A DNA stretch of 64,000 nucleotides from Rhizobium leguminosarum. Lineage in GTDB: Bacteria > Pseudomonadota > Alphaproteobacteria > Rhizobiales > Rhizobiaceae. The stretch covers positions 62,001 to 126,000 of the forward strand of contig NZ_MZMU01000024.1 of assembly GCF_004123835.1 (NCBI RefSeq), read 5' to 3'. The notes beneath the pieces were generated by a model. That model did no database searches and was not told the DNA's origin. It was given only the letters and a program-made list of their open reading frames with translations. A program made the position numbers and the translations under genes. This document shows positions 33,498 to 41,934 of the stretch, piece after piece (the first letter of the stretch is position 1; each line of letters starts with the position of its first letter).

Positions 33498-35714
33498 TCA
33501 GAGAAAACTCTGCGGATCGATATCCAGCTGCACCTGCACCGATCCGCGCTCCTTGGGCGATTGCGACAGCATCGCCCGCAGGAACCCCTGCATGTCCGAG
33601 TTCCGCCGGCCGTGGACCAAAAGACGGAAGCGGTGGCGGCCGCGCACCAGCGCAAGCGGCGCTTCGGCCGGGCCGAGCACCGAGATACCCGACACCTGCG
33701 GTGCGGCGTTGCGCATGCCGCGCGCATGGTTTTCGGCGTCGTGGCGGGTTTCAGCCGAAACGATGATCGAGGCGAGCCTGCCGAAGGGCGGCAATAGGGC
33801 GCGTTCACGTTCGGTGATCTCACGCTCGTAGAAGGCGTCGGAATCGCCCGAGACAATTGCCTGCATGACAGGATGCTGCGGCTGGTAGGTCTGCAGCAAC
33901 CCATGGCTCTTGAGGCCCGTGCGCCCGGCCCGGCCCGTTACCTGCGACAAAAGCTGGAAGGTGCGCTCGGCGGCGCGCGGGTCGCCATTGGCAAGGCCAA
34001 GATCGGCATCGACGATGCCGACCAGCGTCATCAGCGGAAAATTGTGGCCCTTGGCCACGAGCTGGGTGCCGATGACAATATCGGCTTCGCCCTTGGCGAT
34101 CGCTTCCAACTCCAGCCGCAGCCGCTTCACCCCGCCCATGATATCCGAGGAGAGAACGATCGTCCGCGCCTCCGGAAAATGTCGTTCGACCTCCTCGGCG
34201 ATGCGCTCGACGCCTGGCCCGCAGGCGACGAGATGGTCGAGTGTGCCGCATTCCGGGCACGCCTCCGGCGTGCGCTCGGCATGGCCGCATTGATGGCATT
34301 GCAGCTGCTTGCGGAAACGATGCTCCACCAGCCAGCTCGAACATTGCGGGCATTGGAACCGATGGCCGCAGACCCGGCAGAGCGTCAGCGGCGCATAACC
34401 GCGCCGATTGAGAAAGAGCAGCGCCTGTTCGCGCTTCTCCACCGTCTTGCCAATCGCCCGGATCAGCACCGGCGACAGGAAGCCGCCCCGCTCCGGCGCG
34501 TGCCTGCGCATATCGACCAGATGCAGGTCCGGCATCGCCGCATCGCCGAAACGCGTCGGCAGGTGGACGGTGCTGTAGCGCCCGCTCTGCCCGTTGACCT
34601 GGCTTTCGACCGACGGCGTCGCCGACACCAGAATGACGGGAAAATCGCCGATGCGGCCGCGCACGACGGCCATGTCGCGAGCATTGTAGAAGACGCGATC
34701 CTCCTGCTTGTAAGCGGGATCGTGTTCCTCGTCGACAATGATCAGGCCGAGATCCTCGAAGGGCAGGAAGAGCGCAGAGCGGGCGCCCGCCACGACGCGC
34801 ACTTCGCCGGTCACCGCCTGGCGCCAGACCTTTTCGCGCATGCGCGGCGCAAGATCGGAATGCCATTCGGCAGGCTTTGCCCCAAAGCGGTCCTGGAAGC
34901 GCTCCATAAAACTGGCCGTCAGCGCGATCTCCGGCAGCAGGATCAGCACCTGCTTGCCGCGTTTCAGCGTCTCGGCAATAGCCTCGAAATAGACTTCCGT
35001 CTTGCCGGAGCCGGTCACCCCGTCGATCAGCGACACCGAAAATTCGCCCTTGCCGACATCGGAAACGATCTCTTCGGCCGCCTGCTTCTGCGGCCCTTCG
35101 AGACGTGCGGCGGCAAAATCCGGATCCGGCATCGCAACGACCGGCGGCGGCGGCAGGAATACAGTCTCGAAGATGCCGAGCGTGATCAGCCCATCGACGA
35201 CACTCGTCGAGACACCCGCCGCATGGGCAAGGCCGCTGCGTGTCCATGAAAAGCCGTCGGAGGCGGTATCAAGCACCCGGGCGCGCGCCGGCGTCATCCG
35301 CTCCGGTTCGCCGCCGACGAGCTTCAACCCTTCCACCATCGGTTCCGGCTCGAAGGCGTTCGGCGCCCGGAGCGCCATGCGCGCGACGAGGCCGGGCGGC
35401 GAGAGCGTATAGGTCGCCACCCAATCGATGAAATCCCGCATCTCGCTCGAAAGCGGCGGGCAGTCGAAGACATGGCTGATCGGCCGAAGCTTCTTCGGAT
35501 CGACGCCGTCCTCGCCGCCGTCCCAGACGACGCCGATCACCTGCCGCGGACCGAGCGGCACCTGCACGACCGAGCCGGGCTCGACCGCCATGCCATCCGG
35601 CACCGAATAGGAATAGGGTTTCGGCGCCGGCATCGGCACCAGCACGGGAACCGTTCGGTTCGCGGGCGGTGCCTCGAAAAGCGCGCCAAAGAGATCGGAC
35701 GAATCTGTGCTCAT
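33498..35714 (-). CDS. priA: Primosomal protein N' (replication restart helicase PriA)
   Basis: 738 residues from the ATG at 35714. N-terminal 3'-DNA-binding domain (VPMPAPKPYSYSVPDG...PLGPRQVIGVVW), helicase motif I GVTGSGKTEVYFEAI, motif II DEEHDPAYKQ, motif III SATPSVES, and a cysteine-rich zinc insert: CRVCGHRFQCPQC, then CHQCGHAERTPEACPEC, eight cysteines in CxxC pairs. Motifs V and VI (VIGTQLVAKGHNFP, QVTGRAGRTG) are intact. PriA reloads the replisome at stalled forks. Start seven codons later than the longest frame because MSTDSSDLFGALF matches other rhizobial PriA starts. Confidence 0.96.
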   Translation of the reverse strand: MSTDSSDLFGALFEAPPANRTVPVLVPMPAPKPYSYSVPDGMAVEPGSVVQVPLGPRQVIGVVWDGGEDGVDPKKLRPISHVFDCPPLSSEMRDFIDWVATYTLSPPGLVARMALRAPNAFEPEPMVEGLKLVGGEPERMTPARARVLDTASDGFSWTRSGLAHAAGVSTSVVDGLITLGIFETVFLPPPPVVAMPDPDFAAARLEGPQKQAAEEIVSDVGKGEFSVSLIDGVTGSGKTEVYFEAIAETLKRGKQVLILLPEIALTASFMERFQDRFGAKPAEWHSDLAPRMREKVWRQAVTGEVRVVAGARSALFLPFEDLGLIIVDEEHDPAYKQEDRVFYNARDMAVVRGRIGDFPVILVSATPSVESQVNGQSGRYSTVHLPTRFGDAAMPDLHLVDMRRHAPERGGFLSPVLIRAIGKTVEKREQALLFLNRRGYAPLTLCRVCGHRFQCPQCSSWLVEHRFRKQLQCHQCGHAERTPEACPECGTLDHLVACGPGVERIAEEVERHFPEARTIVLSSDIMGGVKRLRLELEAIAKGEADIVIGTQLVAKGHNFPLMTLVGIVDADLGLANGDPRAAERTFQLLSQVTGRAGRTGLKSHGLLQTYQPQHPVMQAIVSGDSDAFYEREITERERALLPPFGRLASIIVSAETRHDAENHARGMRNAAPQVSGISVLGPAEAPLALVRGRHRFRLLVHGRRNSDMQGFLRAMLSQSPKERGSVQVQLDIDPQSFL

Positions 35715-35820
35715 CGCGCGAGACCATGCCCGCAAATCGATCGAATTGGAACCGCAAAGACGGAGCGACGCGTTCCGGGTCGTCGCGACGATTTAAAGGA
35801 TGAAGCTCAGAAATTGCGCT

Positions 35821-36711
35821 TCACTTGGCAAGGCGGTCGCCACTGTCGGAAGTGGCTTCACTTGTCCCGGCATTGCGTTGCCGCAGGCGCAGGATCGCCG
35901 ATGCCTCACGAGGATCGGGCGGCAGAACAGCGTTCTTCAACGCGATCGAATAGGCGTGTTTCGGATGTTCCAGCACGTCCCTGGCATCGCCGCTCTCCAC
36001 CACCACGCCCTTGCGCATGATCACCACGCGGTCGGAAATGTAATAGGCGGTCGCAAGGTCATGGGTGATGTAGACGATCGAGACGTTGAGAGCGTCACGC
36101 AGATCCCGGAAGAGATTGACGATCGACATGCGAAGCGATGCGTCGACCATCGAGACCGGCTCGTCCGCCACGATCAGCTTCGGCTCGGGTATCAGCGCAC
36201 GGGCGACGGCGATGCGCTGCAATTGACCGCCTGAAAGCTCGTGCGAGAAGCGGCCTTTTATCTCCGCCATCGACAGGCCGACGCGTTGGAGGGCAATGTC
36301 GGCAAGCGCCTCCTTTTCAGCGCGGCTCCTTGCTCCCTTGAAGCGATGGGCGGTGGCCAGCAGATACTCGTCGATCCGCGTCAGCGGATTGAAAGCTTCG
36401 AACGGATTTTGAAAGACCGGCTGGACCTTGGCCATGAAAGCCTCGCGATCCCTACGGGAACGCACCGCCCTCACATCCGTACCGTCGAAATGAATGCTGC
36501 CCCGATCGGCCTTTTCGCTGCCGAGGATCATTTTCGCCAGCGTCGATTTTCCGGAGCCGGATTCGCCGACGATCGTGAATATCTCGGGCTTGTCGGCGGT
36601 AAGCGCAAAGCTGACATCGTCGACCGCCTTCATCTTTTCGCGCGAGAAGAAACCGCCGATCGGAAAGAGCTTGGTCACATGGTCGAGTTCGAGAAGGAAA
36701 TGGCTGCTCAT
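35821..36711 (-). CDS. Opp/Dpp-type ABC transporter ATPase (second, OppF-like)
   Basis: 296 residues from the ATG at 36711, which overlaps the stop of the upstream ATPase (ATGA). Walker A GESGSGKST, Q-loop VFQNPFEAFNPLTR, signature LSGGQLQR, Walker B LIVADEP, switch HD. The paired ATPases serve the importer encoded just upstream. Last gene of the unit SBP-permease-permease-ATPase-ATPase. Confidence 0.92.
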   Translation of the reverse strand: MSSHFLLELDHVTKLFPIGGFFSREKMKAVDDVSFALTADKPEIFTIVGESGSGKSTLAKMILGSEKADRGSIHFDGTDVRAVRSRRDREAFMAKVQPVFQNPFEAFNPLTRIDEYLLATAHRFKGARSRAEKEALADIALQRVGLSMAEIKGRFSHELSGGQLQRIAVARALIPEPKLIVADEPVSMVDASLRMSIVNLFRDLRDALNVSIVYITHDLATAYYISDRVVIMRKGVVVESGDARDVLEHPKHAYSIALKNAVLPPDPREASAILRLRQRNAGTSEATSDSGDRLAK

Positions 36712-37742
36712 TGGATCTGGTACTCCCCGGCACGGAAGCATGCGACCCGCCCTCCCGTCGCGCTCGGCAGCATGGCCGGCACTTCACGCGCGCATTTGTC
36801 GATCGCGATCGGACAGCGCGGATGGAAACGGCATCCCGAAGGCGGATCCGAAAGTGCCGGCGGCTTGCCCCTGAGGCTCTTTCGCGTCGAGACGTCGCCG
36901 ATGCGCGGCAGGCTGCCGATCAGGTGGACGGTGTAGGGGTGCTGGGGATTGTCGAAGATCGCCTGCGTCGGCCCCTCCTCCGCCAGCCGTCCCGCATACA
37001 TGATGGCAAGCCGGTCGGTGATGGCGGCATGCACCGACATGTCGTGGGTCACGAAGATGACCGAGGACTGCATGCGGGCCTGCACTTCCTTGATCAGCGC
37101 CAGAACGTCCTGCTGCACGAGCACGTCGAGCGCCGTCGTCGGCTCGTCGGCGATGATGAATTCCGGCTCGCAGACAGTGGCGAGAGCAATCGTCAGACGT
37201 TGGCGCATGCCGCCCGAAAGCTGATGCGGAAAGGCCTCGAGCACATGCGGATCCAGATGCAGCCTGGCAAGATGCGCCTCGACGCGCGCCCGGAAGGCGG
37301 CGGGATCGAGGTTCATATGGCGGGAGGCGAAATCGGTGAAGGCGTGTTTGACCCTCCTGACCGGGTTCAGCACGTTCATCGAGCCCTGCATGATGTAGGA
37401 AAGGTGACGCCAGCGTGCCGCCTTCATCTTCGCCGGTTCGCCATAGACATCGATCGGCCCGTCGGCAAAATTGAATTTCACCGTTCCGCCGACGACGCGC
37501 ATCGGCGGGCGGATGGCGCCGGCCAGCGTCTTGATCAACGATGTCTTGCCGCTCGAGGATTCGCCGGCAATACCGTAGATCTCGTTCCTGCGGATGGTCA
37601 GGCTGATATCGTCGACGGCGCGGATTTCCCGCCGCACACCGAAATAGTCGTTGACGTAATAGCATTTCAGCCCGTCGATCGTCAGTGCGTCCATGGTGTT
37701 TTCGGCAAGGGTCAAAGGCTGCGTCCTCATCAGGTTCTGCAT
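36708..37742 (-). CDS. Opp/Dpp-type ABC transporter ATPase (first, OppD-like)
   Basis: 344 residues. Walker A GESSSGKTS, Q-loop IMQGSMNVLNPVRR, signature LSGGMRQR, Walker B FIIADEP, switch THD, and the C-terminal oligopeptide-type extension with cysteines in RFHPRCPIAIDKCAREVPAM, a usual [4Fe-4S]-like OppD tail. The start is uncertain: the ATG at 37742 touches AGGAG with no spacer; ATGs at 37730 and 37694 are also possible. Confidence 0.9.
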   Translation of the reverse strand: MQNLMRTQPLTLAENTMDALTIDGLKCYYVNDYFGVRREIRAVDDISLTIRRNEIYGIAGESSSGKTSLIKTLAGAIRPPMRVVGGTVKFNFADGPIDVYGEPAKMKAARWRHLSYIMQGSMNVLNPVRRVKHAFTDFASRHMNLDPAAFRARVEAHLARLHLDPHVLEAFPHQLSGGMRQRLTIALATVCEPEFIIADEPTTALDVLVQQDVLALIKEVQARMQSSVIFVTHDMSVHAAITDRLAIMYAGRLAEEGPTQAIFDNPQHPYTVHLIGSLPRIGDVSTRKSLRGKPPALSDPPSGCRFHPRCPIAIDKCAREVPAMLPSATGGRVACFRAGEYQIQ

Positions 37743-37746
37743 CTCC

Positions 37747-38604
37747 TCAAGCTCCCATGCGGGCGAGCCGCGAGCGCGGGTCGATATATTCGTTCACCGA
37801 CATGGCGAGCATGAACAGGCCGAGGAAGAGGATGACGACGAAGAGCATCGGAAAGGCGACCCACCACCATATGCCCGATACCATCGCGGAATGCGCATTG
37901 GCCCAGTAGATCATGCCGCCGATCGTCGGCCGGTTGATGTCGGAAAATCCGAGCACCGAGAGCGTCACTTCGAGACCGATCGCCCAGATCATGTTGTTCA
38001 TCGTCGTGAAGAAGACGATCGGCATGACATAGGGTAGGTGTTCGCGGATGAGGATCTGCGGTGTGCGCATGCCCGAGAAGACCGCGTGCCGGGTGAATTC
38101 CCGCTGACGGAGAGACAGGGCGACGGAACGGATCAGGCGGCTGTCATGTGTCCATCCGAGCAGCGCTGCGGTGATCGCCAGCATGAACCACGTCATCTGG
38201 TCGCGGAGCACGAAGACCAGAAGCAGCAGGATCGGAATGTTCGGCAGTGCGCCGAGCGTATCGTTGACCGCCATGATGATCTGGTCGGTCCGCCCACCGA
38301 TATAGCCGGAGATCAGGCCGACGGCGATGGCGATGATGCGGCTGACGAAGGCGACGATGATGCCGAAGAACAGCGTATTGCGCATCGAGGCGGCGATCTG
38401 CCAGAAAACCTCCTGACCGCGCGAGGTGGTGCCGAGCCAGAATTCGGCCGAAGGCGGCATGTCGGGCGCGACGACATAGATGGCATTCTCGTCATAGGGC
38501 GAGAAGAACGACGCCACGATCAGCGCCAGAATGATAGAGATCAGGATGGTTCCGAGCAGGAACTCCTTGTTGTAGCGCAGCAGGTCTCTGAGGACTTTGA
38601 ACAT
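37747..38604 (-). CDS. Opp/Dpp-type ABC transporter permease (DppC-like)
   Basis: 285 residues, six membrane helices after an N-terminal cytoplasmic start (VLRDLLRYNKEFLLGTILISIILALIVASFFSPYD). LGTTSRGQEVFWQI is the DppC-family motif; the coupling EAA loop is HAVFSGMRTPQILIREHLPYVMPI. The ATG at 38604 is preferred over a GTG one codon earlier. Six bases separate it from the preceding permease. Confidence 0.92.
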   Translation of the reverse strand: MFKVLRDLLRYNKEFLLGTILISIILALIVASFFSPYDENAIYVVAPDMPPSAEFWLGTTSRGQEVFWQIAASMRNTLFFGIIVAFVSRIIAIAVGLISGYIGGRTDQIIMAVNDTLGALPNIPILLLLVFVLRDQMTWFMLAITAALLGWTHDSRLIRSVALSLRQREFTRHAVFSGMRTPQILIREHLPYVMPIVFFTTMNNMIWAIGLEVTLSVLGFSDINRPTIGGMIYWANAHSAMVSGIWWWVAFPMLFVVILFLGLFMLAMSVNEYIDPRSRLARMGA

Positions 38605-38610
38605 CACGGA

Positions 38611-39615
38611 TTACCCCAGTTTCACGCGTGGATCGATCAGCGGATAGATGATGTCGATCACGAAGACCGCGGCGGCAACCGCGATGATGGCGATTGTGGT
38701 GACACCGAGCACGAGGCTGTAATCGCCGGAATAAATGCCGGAGATCAGAAGCTTGCCAATCCCGGGATAATTGAAGACGAATTCGACGATGACGGCGCCG
38801 CCGAAGACGTTGCCGAGACTGAGTGCCAGGCCGGTGACCTGCGGCAGCATGGCATTGCGCGCCACATATTGCGAAAAGATGCTGCGCGAGCGCACCCCGC
38901 CAAGTTCGGCATAGACGACGTGGTCGTCGGTGACGATGTTGGAAACCAGCGAGCGCATCGAGATGAACCAGCCGCCGATGCCGACGAGCACGAGGGTCAG
39001 GGCCGGCAGGATGCCGTGTTCGATCACCGAGCTGATGAAGGCCCAGTTGAAGGCGGGCGCCAGATTGACCTGCGCGCCGTCGCTGATCGGCAGGATCGGC
39101 CAGATGAAACCGAAGAGGATCACCAGGCTGAGGCCGATGATGTAGGTCGGGATCGGCTGTAGCGCCATGATGAGGATGCCGGCAACCTTCAGCAGCTTGC
39201 TGCTGCGGAAGTAACCGGCAAGCGCACCGAGAAAATTGCCGATGATCCAGGAAATGATCGTTGCGAGCGTCAGAAGCCCGACGGTCCAGGGCAGCGCCCG
39301 GCCGATAACGGTCATGACGGGGGTCGGGAAAGAGGAGAGAGACGGGCCGAAATCGCCGGTCAGGACGCGGCCCCAGAAGGTGAAATACTGCTCCAGCAGC
39401 GGGCCGCCGGTGCCGTAGAGTTCACGCAGCGATTCGCGAAGGATTTCGACGGCCTGCGGATCGGTGGAGCCGAAGCTCGTCAACAGCGACACGGTCTGCT
39501 CGATCGGATCGACCGGCGAAAAATGCGCGATCAGGAAGGCCAGCGTGATGCCGGTGAAGACCACGAAGAGAAATTGCAGAAAGCGTTTTGCCGCATAGAT
39601 CAGAAAGCCGTTCAT
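38611..39615 (-). CDS. Opp/Dpp-type ABC transporter permease (DppB-like)
   Basis: 334 residues, six membrane helices. N-terminal helix FLQFLFVVFTGITLAFLIAHF with SPVDPIEQ; coupling loop ELGGVRSRSIFSQYVARNAMLPQVTGLALSLG; C-terminal NYPGIGKLLISGIYSGDYSLVLGV is characteristic of DppB. AAGGG lies eight bases before the ATG. Confidence 0.92.
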   Translation of the reverse strand: MNGFLIYAAKRFLQFLFVVFTGITLAFLIAHFSPVDPIEQTVSLLTSFGSTDPQAVEILRESLRELYGTGGPLLEQYFTFWGRVLTGDFGPSLSSFPTPVMTVIGRALPWTVGLLTLATIISWIIGNFLGALAGYFRSSKLLKVAGILIMALQPIPTYIIGLSLVILFGFIWPILPISDGAQVNLAPAFNWAFISSVIEHGILPALTLVLVGIGGWFISMRSLVSNIVTDDHVVYAELGGVRSRSIFSQYVARNAMLPQVTGLALSLGNVFGGAVIVEFVFNYPGIGKLLISGIYSGDYSLVLGVTTIAIIAVAAAVFVIDIIYPLIDPRVKLG

Positions 39616-39640
39616 GACATCGACCCTTCAATAGCAGAAC

Positions 39641-39667
39641 GGAAACAGCCGGCGGCCGGCTGTTTCC
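39641..39667 (-). terminator. Perfect hairpin between binding-protein and permease genes
   Basis: A 12-base perfect stem GGAAACAGCCGG / CCGGCTGTTTCC with a three-base loop, 16 bases past the binding-protein stop and 26 bases before the permease start. On the minus strand no long T-run follows, so it is more likely an mRNA 3'-end stabiliser or partial terminator that raises binding-protein over permease levels, as known for such operons. Confidence 0.7.
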
Positions 39668-39682
39668 TTTGTTGTGCCTCGA

Positions 39683-41584
39683 TCAAGGCTTCGGCGCATC
39701 CGGATTGGCCTTCAGCCCGACCACCATGTAGCGAATGTTCGACCAGTTCGGACCCGAGGCCGAATAGGGATTGTCGGCGCTCGGATAGTTGGTCCAGTAG
39801 GTCGTATCGAGCGGTGCGAACTTGTTGTAGGCCATCAGCGGGATCATCGGCATTTCCTCGACGGCAAGCTTCAGGAAGTCCTGGCCGAGCTTGGCGACAT
39901 CGGGCGAATCGAAGGCGATCGACCGATTGCGCTCGATGATCTGGTCGAGACGCGGATCCTGCCAGCGCTGCAGATTGCGCGGCGGCTGGATCTGCCCGAC
40001 CGGCTTGATGAACTCCGAATGATAGCTGTCGAGGAAGAAGGAGAGGTCGGGATGACCGCCCCAGGTCTCGATGCTCCAGTAGATCGCCGCCTCGAAGTCG
40101 CCGGTGCTGAGGCGTTGGCCATTGGTCGGGCCGGCGACATCGACCTTGGTCGCGATGCCGGCTTGTGTCCATTGCTGGGCAATCACCGTGCCGGCGCGGG
40201 CAAGCGTCGGGATGGCATCGCCTTCCACCTGCAGGCGGATCGCAAAGGGCGTGCCGTCAGGCTTCACCCACTGGCGGCCGCTTTTCTTGAAGCCTGCCTT
40301 CTGCAACAGCTCGGTCGCAGCCTCAACGTCCTTTTTCCACCAGCCGAAGCCGAATGTACGCTGCAGCTTGGCCGGATCGGTCGGGATCTGATCGGCCCAT
40401 TGGCTGCGCACCATATTGGCGATCTGGCCTGAGATGTTCGGATCGTAGGGCTTGATCTTGCGGGACCCCGTGTCGAGCTCGAAATTCGTCAGCCAGTCCT
40501 GCATCGGTGCGTAATAATCGTCCGGGGCAGAACCCGTCGGTGGCGTGGCAAGGGCTGCGATATTGGCGGCGCCGCGGTAGGAGCCGAGCGCCACTTCGCG
40601 GATATCGATAAGCAGAGCGAGAGCCCAGCGCACGTCCTTGTTGTCGAAGGGCGCCTTCTTCGTATTGAAGAGAACGGAAGGCAGCGTCGGGTCCGGATGC
40701 GCGAAAGGAAAGCCCTTCAGCCAGGAGGCCGTGCTCTTGCTGTCGCGCATGATCGAGAACATGCCCTCGGGCGCCATGTCGTTGATGACGTCGAGATTGT
40801 GGTTGCGCTGTTCGATGACGCGAGCTTCCGGATTGCCGGCCGCACGATAGACGACGTATTTGACCTCAGGCGGTTGTGCCGCAGCCAGGCCGATCGACGT
40901 GCGCTGCCAGTCGTCGCGCAACTTCCAGATCGTCCAGTTGCCGCCCTTGTCATAGCTTTGCAGCTGGTAGGGCCCGAGCGAAACCGGCGGATTGTTGTTG
41001 AAGGACAGCGGATCCGCGGCTTTCTCGAAGACGTGCTTCGGCATGATCCAGGCGGCATTCCAGCGCACGGTGAAAAGCGTATGGAAACGCGAGTTCGGCT
41101 TCTTCAGATGGAAGACGACCGTCTGCGGATCCGGATTTTCGATGCTCGCGACATTGACGGTGAAGGGCGCGCTCCAGGCCATGCCCGGATGATCGATCTG
41201 CGTCTGCACGGTATAGACCACGTCGTCGCTGGTGAATTCGACACCGTCGCTCCAGAAGATGCCCTTGCGCAATTTCACCGTCATCTCTGTGAAATCGGCG
41301 TTGTAGCTCGGCGGTTCGCTGGCCAGCGCATTCTGCCAGGCATCCTTGCCGCCCTCGGGATTGATGAACCACAGCGTATCGGTGGTCAGCTGCTGCAGGC
41401 CGTTGAGGTTTGCCGCCGCCCCGCCGCCCGGAGCCCAGAGGTTGAACCAGTCGGCATTCTGCTGCGGCGTGCCCTGGATGATCAGCGTTTCGTTGCGCGG
41501 TATGCCGGCAATGAAATCCTGCGCAAATGCCGGAAGGGCCATGAGCGACAATAAGGCAATGGCTGCATATTTACGGAACTTCAT
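39683..41584 (-). CDS. ABC transporter substrate-binding protein, family 5 (peptide/oligosaccharide)
   Basis: 633 residues. Signal peptide MKFRKYAAIALLSLMALPAFA, cleaved before QDF. SBP_bac_5 fold: FTEMTVKLRKGIFWSDGVEFTSDDVVYTVQ is the diagnostic block, then LFNTKKAPFDNKDVRWALALLIDIREV. It is long (most peptide-binding members have 500-550), like the oligosaccharide-binding members known from Thermotoga. It stands first in the importer operon and divergent from a GH39 glycosidase, so an oligosaccharide ligand is a better guess than a peptide. GAGGAGG precedes the ATG. Confidence 0.9.
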   Translation of the reverse strand: MKFRKYAAIALLSLMALPAFAQDFIAGIPRNETLIIQGTPQQNADWFNLWAPGGGAAANLNGLQQLTTDTLWFINPEGGKDAWQNALASEPPSYNADFTEMTVKLRKGIFWSDGVEFTSDDVVYTVQTQIDHPGMAWSAPFTVNVASIENPDPQTVVFHLKKPNSRFHTLFTVRWNAAWIMPKHVFEKAADPLSFNNNPPVSLGPYQLQSYDKGGNWTIWKLRDDWQRTSIGLAAAQPPEVKYVVYRAAGNPEARVIEQRNHNLDVINDMAPEGMFSIMRDSKSTASWLKGFPFAHPDPTLPSVLFNTKKAPFDNKDVRWALALLIDIREVALGSYRGAANIAALATPPTGSAPDDYYAPMQDWLTNFELDTGSRKIKPYDPNISGQIANMVRSQWADQIPTDPAKLQRTFGFGWWKKDVEAATELLQKAGFKKSGRQWVKPDGTPFAIRLQVEGDAIPTLARAGTVIAQQWTQAGIATKVDVAGPTNGQRLSTGDFEAAIYWSIETWGGHPDLSFFLDSYHSEFIKPVGQIQPPRNLQRWQDPRLDQIIERNRSIAFDSPDVAKLGQDFLKLAVEEMPMIPLMAYNKFAPLDTTYWTNYPSADNPYSASGPNWSNIRYMVVGLKANPDAPKP

Positions 41585-41934
41585 CGGATGTTCCTCCTCC
41601 TCAACTCGCCACGGCGAGCGCTTCCCGTAATCAATTGACGATAGCGTCCAGCGAACCCCGCCTGCACGTGCCGCAGGGACACATGCACTCCTCGGCGGCG
41701 GGCGAACTCACGCCATAGTTATCGACAATTTTTTGAGAAACGGCAACTGATAATTTTGCCAACTGTAAAAAATAGCGCATTTTCAGGCATTTTTGATGCG
41801 CGGCGATGATCGGCTTTTTTATATTATTGACAAAGTGAGCATTTGGCTTAGCTTTTGCGGCGAGCGCGGCGCCCTCCCAAGATGCCGCACTTCATCACCA
41901 GACAGGTCGCCTGCTTTCGGGAGGAGGCTTTGGC
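41585..41934. other. Divergent control region, binding protein / GH39 (350 bp)
   Basis: Noticeably AT-richer between 41715 and 41860. Toward GH39: -35 TTGACA (41827-41832) with TAGCTT (41849-41854) 16 bases on. Toward the transporter: weaker TTGCCG and GATAAC boxes around 41748-41725 on the minus strand. An inverted repeat GCGCAT-N15-ATGCGC (41775-41801) lies between the two promoters and is a candidate operator. A GGAGGAGG ribosome site ends the region. Confidence 0.5.

Noticed and set aside
33873..35249. 458-codon plus-strand frame opposite priA
   Set aside because: Antisense shadow; histidine/arginine-rich with no motif.
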